In this document: piece after piece, positions 6,464 through 10,938 of the stretch
Layout: each line of letters begins with the position of its first letter
How positions within the stretch are numbered: position 1 is the stretch's first letter
Source of the DNA: Hyphomicrobiales bacterium
GTDB taxonomy: Bacteria; Pseudomonadota; Alphaproteobacteria; Parvibaculales; Parvibaculaceae
Length of the DNA: 10,938 bases
Assembly: GCA_015655095.1 (NCBI GenBank)
Contig: JAATFR010000231.1
Span: 1 to 10,938, forward strand
Reading direction: 5' to 3'
Notes under the pieces: model-generated
The model's input: only the letters and a program-made list of their open reading frames with translations
What the model was told of the DNA's origin: nothing
The model's database searches: none
Program-made: the position numbers and the translations under genes

Positions 6464-6754
6464 TCACTTGGGCTCCTTTTTCGCCCCCGCTCCCGTGGAG
6501 CCGGAGCCCTCCTTGCCCTGCCCCATGGCGTTGCGCGCCATGCTCCACATCAGCTCATTGAATTTTTCCAGACCCTGCGTGCCCATCGGCATCACCGCCT
6601 TGGCGATGGTATCGGGATCGATATAGGAGAAATTCTGGGCAACCTTCTTCTCGAACTGCTCCATCAGGCGGGCCTGCATGGGCTTCACATCCGGCAGGCC
6701 CATCAGGGTGCGCGCCTCTTCCGCCGTCATATCGATATCGACCTTCACTTTCAT
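6464..6754 (-). CDS. Small conserved protein, DUF6489-like, function unknown
   Basis: This is a 96-residue protein starting MKVKVDIDMTAEEARTLMGL. The frame is open further upstream (to 6829), but ATG at 6754 is preferred. It has AAGGAG (6766-6771) 11 bases upstream, and the sequence becomes family-like from there: a short beta strand (VKVDID), then LMGLPDVKPMQARLMEQFEKK, then a helix containing MPMGTQGLEKFNELMWSMA. The last roughly 20 residues are Gly/Ser/Lys-rich and probably disordered. There is no signal peptide and no membrane segment. It resembles a small alphaproteobacterial family that I recall as DUF6489; this is from memory and unconfirmed. The amphipathic helices with a FNELMWSMA-like stretch slightly recall phasin-type proteins, but I do not assign that role. 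It lies 25 bases upstream of mnmE in the same direction and may share its transcript. Confidence 0.8.
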   Translation of the reverse strand: MKVKVDIDMTAEEARTLMGLPDVKPMQARLMEQFEKKVAQNFSYIDPDTIAKAVMPMGTQGLEKFNELMWSMARNAMGQGKEGSGSTGAGAKKEPK

Positions 6755-6770
6755 GGGCGGAAAAGCTCCT

Positions 6771-6829
6771 TTGCTGCGGCACTGGGACGAGACTTTATAT
6801 ATAACCGACCGGGACACTACATGCTTCAA
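6771..6829. promoter_or_regulatory. Divergent promoter region with AT-rich palindrome
   Basis: The 96 bases between the two divergent genes contain a perfect 10-bp AT palindrome TTATATATAA (6795-6804), which stands out in G+C-rich DNA. For the plus strand, TTGCTG (6771-6776) with TTATAT (6795-6800) has an 18-base spacer. For the minus strand, TTGAAG (6824-6829) lies 18-20 bases from hexamers in the same palindrome. A shared -10 region serving both directions is plausible. The hexamers are imperfect, so exact start sites are not claimed. Confidence 0.45.
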
Positions 6830-6850
6830 GTGAACCCGTGCGAGGGCCTT

Positions 6851-8893
6851 ATGTCACGCAATTTTCTGGATGCCGAAACCAGCCCTTATCTGCTCCAGCA
6901 CAAGGACAACCCGGTTCACTGGCGGCCATGGGGGCCGCAGGCGCTGGCGGCGGCAAAGGCGGAGAACAAGCCGATCCTTCTTTCCGTCGGCTATGCCGCC
7001 TGCCACTGGTGCCATGTCATGGCTCACGAAAGTTTCGAGGACCCGGCAACGGCCGATGTGATGAACCGGCTCTTCATCAACATCAAGGTCGACCGGGAAG
7101 AGCGGCCCGACATCGATACCATCTACATGAATGCGCTCCACCTGCTGGGCGAACAGGGCGGCTGGCCCCTCACCATGTTCCTCACCCCCTCGGGCGAACC
7201 CTTCTGGGGGGGCACCTATTTCCCAAAAACGCCGCAATATGGCAGGCCCGGCTTCACACAGGTGCTCGAAACAGTCTCAACGATTTTTCACGATGAGCCC
7301 GACAAGGTGGAGAAAAACCGCGCCGCGCTGGTGCAGGCGCTGGAAAACCAGGCCACCCACCATCATCCGGGCGAACCAACCGCGCAGGTGCTCGACATCG
7401 TCGCGGAAAAAATCCTGGGCCTGATCGACCTCACCCATGGCGGCATCAAGGGCGCGCCCAAGTTTCCCCAGACCGGGCTTTTCGCCCTGCTCTGGCGCGC
7501 CTTCCTGCGCCATGGCGATCCTGAATATCTGGACGCCATATCCCGCACGCTCGATCACATCTGCGAAGGCGGCATCTATGACCATCTCGCCGGCGGCTTC
7601 GCCAGATATTCTGTAGACGAACGATGGCTTGCGCCGCATTTTGAAAAGATGCTCTACGATAATGCCCAACTTGTCGAGCTGCTCACGCAGGTGTGGAAGG
7701 AAACCCGCGACGATCTCTATGCCCGACGCGTGGCTGAAACGATCCGCTGGGTGATGGATGAAATGCTGACGCCGGAAGGCGCTTTCGCGGCCTCTCTCGA
7801 TGCCGATTCCGAAGGCGAGGAAGGCCGGTTCTATGTCTGGAGCCGCAAGGAAATTGGCGACGCTCTGGGAAAAGATGCCGATCTTTTCTGCACGGCTTAT
7901 GATGTCAGCGAAGCAGGAAACTGGGAGGGTCACAATATCCTCAACCGTCTTCATCGCGCGGACGATCATGTCAGCGAGGCGGAAGAGCTCGCGCTCGCCC
8001 CTCTCCGCGCAAAGCTCCTTGCCCACCGCTCAATCCGCATCCGTCCCGGTACAGATGACAAGATCCTCGCCGACTGGAACGGCCTGATGATCGCGGCCCT
8101 GGCCGAAGCCGGCGCTACATTCGCAAAGCCTGAATGGATCGCCGTCGCGGCCCATGCTTTCGCCTTCATCTCCGGCCATATGGTCCGGGATGGGCGCACC
8201 TCCCACAGCTACCGCTCTGGCAAGCTCCAACACCGGGCCATGGCGGACGACCTGGCAAACCTCGCGCGCGCGGGCATTACTCTCTTTGAGGCAACCGGCG
8301 ACCGGCTCTATCTGACGGCCGCGGAAGCGCTGGTCGGCGAACTCGATACGCATTACCGGGACACAACCTATGGCGGATATTTTTTCACCGCCGACGACGC
8401 TGAGGACCTAATCGTCCGTACACGCACCGTATCGGATGACGCCACCCCCGCGGCGAACGGCACCATGCCCGGCGTGCTCGTCAAGCTTGGCCTGCTGACC
8501 GGCAAACAGGATTATCTCACGCGCGCTGATGAAATCATCCACAGCTTCTCCGGTGAACTGTCGCACAATATCTTTCCGCTCGGCACATGGCTTGGCGGTT
8601 TTGAAACCCGCCTGCGCCCTGTCCAGATCGTGGTGGTGGGCGAGAAGGCCGCGCGCGCGCCGTTTGTCTGTGCCGTTTTCCAGACCGCCTTGCCGACCCG
8701 CGTACTGCTTGAAGTGGATTCCGGCGCGGCCCTGCCACCCGGCCATCCTGCCGAGGGCAAGGAGGCTGGCCCTTCGGGTGTCGCGGCCTATGTCTGCATT
8801 GGTGAAAGCTGTTCCCTCCCCGTGACGGATCCGCTTTCGCTCTCACAGAACCTGCGCGCCGCGCGCGCCCTGAGTCGTGATACGTTGGACTGA
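6851..8893 (+). CDS. Thioredoxin-domain protein of the DUF255/YyaL/SPATA20 family
   Basis: This 680-residue protein has a well-conserved architecture. An N-terminal thioredoxin-like domain (about 1-165) opens with NFLDAETSPYLLQHKDNPVHW and carries CHWC at 51-54, DREERPDID at 81-89 and GGWPLTMFLTP at 103-113. A long alpha/alpha-barrel-like region follows, with GGIYDHLAGGFARYS, HFEKMLYDNAQ, SLDADSEGEEGRFYVW and KILADWNGLM. The C-terminus holds the typical Cys-rich end (VCIGESCSLPVTDP). The CXXC pair suggests redox chemistry and the barrel resembles six-hairpin glycosidase-like folds, but the biochemical role of bacterial members is not established to my knowledge. There is no signal peptide, so it is probably cytoplasmic. 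ATG at 6851 is preferred over 6821 because GAGGG (6842-6846) lies 4 bases upstream and family homology begins there. The dienelactone hydrolase gene follows after 59 bases. Confidence 0.93.
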   Translation: MSRNFLDAETSPYLLQHKDNPVHWRPWGPQALAAAKAENKPILLSVGYAACHWCHVMAHESFEDPATADVMNRLFINIKVDREERPDIDTIYMNALHLLGEQGGWPLTMFLTPSGEPFWGGTYFPKTPQYGRPGFTQVLETVSTIFHDEPDKVEKNRAALVQALENQATHHHPGEPTAQVLDIVAEKILGLIDLTHGGIKGAPKFPQTGLFALLWRAFLRHGDPEYLDAISRTLDHICEGGIYDHLAGGFARYSVDERWLAPHFEKMLYDNAQLVELLTQVWKETRDDLYARRVAETIRWVMDEMLTPEGAFAASLDADSEGEEGRFYVWSRKEIGDALGKDADLFCTAYDVSEAGNWEGHNILNRLHRADDHVSEAEELALAPLRAKLLAHRSIRIRPGTDDKILADWNGLMIAALAEAGATFAKPEWIAVAAHAFAFISGHMVRDGRTSHSYRSGKLQHRAMADDLANLARAGITLFEATGDRLYLTAAEALVGELDTHYRDTTYGGYFFTADDAEDLIVRTRTVSDDATPAANGTMPGVLVKLGLLTGKQDYLTRADEIIHSFSGELSHNIFPLGTWLGGFETRLRPVQIVVVGEKAARAPFVCAVFQTALPTRVLLEVDSGAALPPGHPAEGKEAGPSGVAAYVCIGESCSLPVTDPLSLSQNLRAARALSRDTLD

Positions 8894-8952
8894 AAGAAAA
8901 CGAAAAGCTTTTGCCCATAATCGGCAGGAACAAACACCAGCAGGAGAAAATC

Positions 8953-9645
8953 ATGAGTGGCGAAACCATCACCATATCCGGTCCGGACGGTTCCTTTTCC
9001 GGTTATCTCTCGAAGCCCGCGAGCGGCAAGGGACCGGGCATCGTGGTCATTCAGGAAATTTTCGGCGTCAATCAGGTGATGCGCGACATCACAGACGGGC
9101 TCGCCGCGCAGGGTTATGTCGCGCTTTGCCCGGATCTCTTCTGGCGCATCGAACCCGGCATCGACATTACCGACAAGACCGACGCTGAATGGAAGCGGGC
9201 CTTCGAGCTGTTCGGAGCCTTTGATATGGAAAAAGGTCTTGTCGATATACAGAAAACCATCGATACGCTGCGTCCACTTACGACCGGCAAGATTGGCGCG
9301 GTCGGTTATTGTCTCGGCGGTCAGGTTGCCTATCTCACCGCCTGCCATACCAATGTGGATGCTTCGGTCGGTTTTTATGGGGTGAATCTCCAATCGCGCC
9401 TGGCGGACGCGAAAAACATCAAGGCGCCGCTCATGCTGCACATCGCTGGCAAGGATGAGTTCACCCCGCCCGAAGCTCAGGCGCAGATCATTGCGGGCCT
9501 GAAAGACAATCCGCACGTCACAATTCATACCTACCCGGAAGATGATCACGCCTTTGCGCGCATCGGTGGCATTCATTACAACAAGGCCTCAGCCGACAGC
9601 GCCAATGGCCGCACGCTCGAGTTCTTCAAGAAAAATCTCGGCTGA
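8953..9645 (+). CDS. Dienelactone hydrolase family protein
   Basis: This is a 230-residue alpha/beta hydrolase of the dienelactone hydrolase (carboxymethylenebutenolidase) family. The family triad can be read: nucleophile C120 in GYCLGG, D168 in GKDEF and H199 in DDHAF, with the conserved E35 in VIQEIFGVN, which in characterised enzymes helps to activate the cysteine. Length and layout are normal. There is no signal peptide. ATG at 8953 has AGGAG (8942-8946) 6 bases upstream; an in-frame earlier start at 8911 lacks a site and adds non-conserved residues. The substrate is unknown: with no catechol or chloroaromatic pathway genes nearby, a general esterase or lactonase role is as likely as true dienelactone hydrolysis. 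It may be co-transcribed with the upstream gene. A stem-loop follows it. Confidence 0.93.
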   Translation: MSGETITISGPDGSFSGYLSKPASGKGPGIVVIQEIFGVNQVMRDITDGLAAQGYVALCPDLFWRIEPGIDITDKTDAEWKRAFELFGAFDMEKGLVDIQKTIDTLRPLTTGKIGAVGYCLGGQVAYLTACHTNVDASVGFYGVNLQSRLADAKNIKAPLMLHIAGKDEFTPPEAQAQIIAGLKDNPHVTIHTYPEDDHAFARIGGIHYNKASADSANGRTLEFFKKNLG

Positions 9646-9654
9646 CCTGAAACC

Positions 9655-9683
9655 GGCGGCGGGCACACGTGCCCATCGCCGCC
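9655..9683 (+). terminator. G+C-rich stem-loop between dienelactone hydrolase and quinone oxidoreductase genes
   Basis: GGCGGC (9655-9660) pairs with GCCGCC (9678-9683). The inner GGGCAC (9661-9666) pairs with GTGCCC (9669-9674), with a short loop and a 3-base ATC bulge on the 3' side. It begins 9 bases after the dienelactone hydrolase stop codon. There is no U-run after it, so it may be a weak or factor-assisted terminator, an mRNA-stabilising hairpin, or a control point for the downstream gene. Confidence 0.45.
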
Positions 9684-9719
9684 CAACCACACCTTAACAA
9701 TCGAAAACAAGAGGCTCTC

Positions 9720-10703
9720 ATGCCCCAGTCCGTCAAAGCCATCCGCATTCATGAGCAAGGTTCGCCCTCTGTCATGAAACTGGAAAATGTCGAACTCGAT
9801 GCGCCAAAGCCCGGTCAGGTGCGCGTCCGCCACGAAACCATCGGCGTCAACTTCATAGACACCTATCACCGCTCCGGACTTTACAAGATTCCCGTACCCT
9901 CCGGCATCGGCATGGAAGCGGCGGGAGTGGTGGATGCCATCGGGGAAGGCGTCGCCGGTTTCAAGCCGGGCGACCGGGTCGGCTATTGCTCTGGCCCCAT
10001 CGGCGCATACGCGCAAGCCCACACGGTTTCAGCGGCGCAACTGATGAAGCTGCCCGATGGCGTCAGCTCGGAGGATGCGGCGGCTTTGATGCTCAAGGGC
10101 CTGACAGTCCAGTATCTTTTCCGCTCCACCTACCGGCTCAAGGCGGGCGAAACCATCCTTTTCCATGCGGCCGCAGGCGGTGTCGGCCTCATTGCCTGTC
10201 AGTGGGCGAAGCATCTGGGCGTCACCATGATCGGCACCGTCGGTTCCGACGACAAGGCAGACCTCGCGCTTGGCAATGGCTGCACCCATGTCATCAACTA
10301 TCACAAGGAAGATGTGGTCGCCCGGGTGAAGGAGATCACCGGCGGCAAGGGCGTGCCGGTCGTTTATGACGGCGTCGGCAAGGACACTTTCACAATTTCG
10401 CTTGATTGCCTGAGCCCGCGCGGCCTGCTTGCCTCGTTCGGCAATTCATCGGGTTCCGTGACCGGCGTCGATCTCGGCATCCTTGCCGCCAAGGGCTCGC
10501 TTTACGTCACCCGCCCGACGCTGTTCCACTATATCGCAACGCGTGAGGAACTGGATGCGGCGTCCGGCGAATTGTTCGATCTTGTCGCAAGGGGAATAGT
10601 CAAGGCAGACATCCGCCAACGCTTCGCTCTCGCCGATGCGGTGAAAGCTCATGAGGCGCTGGCAAGCCGCAACACGGTCGGCGCGACGGTGCTCATTCCG
10701 TAA
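9720..10703 (+). CDS. qor: NADPH:quinone oxidoreductase, QorA/zeta-crystallin type (MDR family)
   Basis: This 327-residue zinc-free medium-chain reductase is closely similar along its length to E. coli QorA, which has the same length. It transfers electrons from NADPH to quinones. Visible blocks are GVNFIDTYHRSGLY (42-55), GIGMEAAGVV (62-71), LKGLTVQYLF (125-134), the nucleotide-binding HAAAGGVGLIACQWAK (149-164), the NADPH-pocket region IGTVGSDDKA, VVYDGVG, and GNSSGSVTGVDLG (241-253). The zinc ligands of alcohol dehydrogenases are absent, as expected. ATG at 9720 is chosen because AAGAGG (9709-9714) lies 5 bases upstream and the protein then aligns with QorA from its first residues. An earlier in-frame GTG (9669) lies inside a hairpin. 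It is probably cytoplasmic. A strong bidirectional terminator follows. Confidence 0.95.
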   Translation: MPQSVKAIRIHEQGSPSVMKLENVELDAPKPGQVRVRHETIGVNFIDTYHRSGLYKIPVPSGIGMEAAGVVDAIGEGVAGFKPGDRVGYCSGPIGAYAQAHTVSAAQLMKLPDGVSSEDAAALMLKGLTVQYLFRSTYRLKAGETILFHAAAGGVGLIACQWAKHLGVTMIGTVGSDDKADLALGNGCTHVINYHKEDVVARVKEITGGKGVPVVYDGVGKDTFTISLDCLSPRGLLASFGNSSGSVTGVDLGILAAKGSLYVTRPTLFHYIATREELDAASGELFDLVARGIVKADIRQRFALADAVKAHEALASRNTVGATVLIP

Positions 10704-10711
10704 AGCTAGTA

Positions 10712-10747
10712 ATATTCTCCCTCGCAATTGGTTGCGGGGGAAAATAT
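10712..10747. terminator. Bidirectional stem-loop terminator after the quinone oxidoreductase gene
   Basis: A 16-position stem has 5' arm 10712-10727 (ATATTCTCCCTCGCAA), loop TTGG and 3' arm 10732-10747 (TTGCGGGGGAAAATAT). One mismatch and one G-U wobble interrupt it. The arm ends are AT-rich, so on either strand the G+C-rich part is followed by an A/U stretch. It begins 8 bases after the qor stop and 21 bases from the stop of the convergent gene, which fits a shared terminator. Confidence 0.75.
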
Positions 10748-10768
10748 CTCCTGAGAAATCCGCGCAGA

Positions 10769-10938
10769 TCAGGCCTGTCGCCCGCCGGCTTTTCCTTCGG
10801 CAAGTATCTCGTCTGTCGAAAGCACACTCGCATAGCCGAAGGCCAGCGCTGCCATGAAGGCGGCATGGACCTGCCGCGCCGGCACCGTGGTGCCGTTGAA
10901 CTCAAGGTCGACCGTAGCGACGGCATCGTGAGCGACGG
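10769..10938 (-). CDS. Unrecognised protein, C-terminal 55 residues (partial at window edge)
   Basis: A minus-strand frame enters from the right edge and stops at TGA (10771-10769). It reads VAHDAVATVDLEFNGTTVPA at first, then a hydrophobic helix-like part (HAAFMAALAFGYASVL), then STDEILAEGKAGGRQA. Of the three minus frames this one best resembles protein. One other frame closes within a few codons, and the remaining one runs through the terminator and is Arg/Ser/Pro-rich like shadow frames. The position of the stop just beyond the shared terminator also supports it. I do not recognise the family from this fragment. The start and most of the protein lie outside the window. Confidence 0.6.
   Translation of the reverse strand, partial: VAHDAVATVDLEFNGTTVPARQVHAAFMAALAFGYASVLSTDEILAEGKAGGRQA

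Noticed and set aside
7288..7299. TTTTCACGATG as a degenerate parS
   Set aside because: Only one half-site resembles parS and the dyad is missing; such half-sites are expected by chance.
8903..8912. AAAAGCTTTT palindrome after the DUF255 gene as a terminator
   Set aside because: The stem is too short and A/T-rich, with no loop, to act as a terminator.
8885..8921. TTGGAC and CATAAT before the dienelactone hydrolase gene as a promoter
   Set aside because: The spacer is about 25 bases, too long for a sigma70 promoter, and no good -35 is found at 16-18 bases from CATAAT.
10693..10926. A 77-codon minus-strand frame at the right edge
   Set aside because: It runs through the terminator hairpin into the qor stop region and is Arg/Pro/Ser-rich. 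The frame ending at 10769 is more protein-like and respects the terminator.

Overview
The window looks like ordinary chromosomal DNA from an alphaproteobacterium. Three things point there: the gene set and order (holA convergent with parB-parA-rsmG-mnmG-mnmE), perfect 16-bp parS sites inside and around these genes, and a high G+C content with G/C-rich third codon positions. I cannot name a genus. This gene cluster normally lies close to the replication origin, so the window is probably origin-proximal, although no origin is visible here.

Layout. Bases 2-586 hold the 3' part of holA (DNA polymerase III delta subunit) on the plus strand. It meets, tail to tail across 9 bases, a minus-strand run read from right to left: a small DUF6489-like protein, mnmE, mnmG, rsmG, parA and parB (6754 down to 596). 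MnmE and MnmG together modify U34 of certain tRNAs, RsmG methylates 16S rRNA, and ParA/ParB with parS segregate the chromosome. Three perfect parS copies lie in this run. One is inside the rsmG coding sequence (3063-3078) and two are in the mnmE-mnmG gap (5049-5064 and 5097-5112).

From about 6800 a divergent AT-rich promoter region separates this run from three plus-strand genes. These encode a DUF255/YyaL/SPATA20-type thioredoxin-fold protein, a dienelactone hydrolase family protein, and a QorA-type NADPH:quinone oxidoreductase. A strong stem-loop (10712-10747) ends the quinone oxidoreductase gene and probably also serves a convergent, unrecognised minus-strand gene whose 3' end lies at 10769-10938.

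I see no mobile element, CRISPR array, tRNA, rRNA or defence system. The window does not appear to hold a new multi-gene system. The points most worth checking are how the parS sites are built into coding and regulatory sequence around mnmG, a predicted leaderless mnmG promoter beside parS, and a 7-codon mini-ORF that overlaps the mnmE start.
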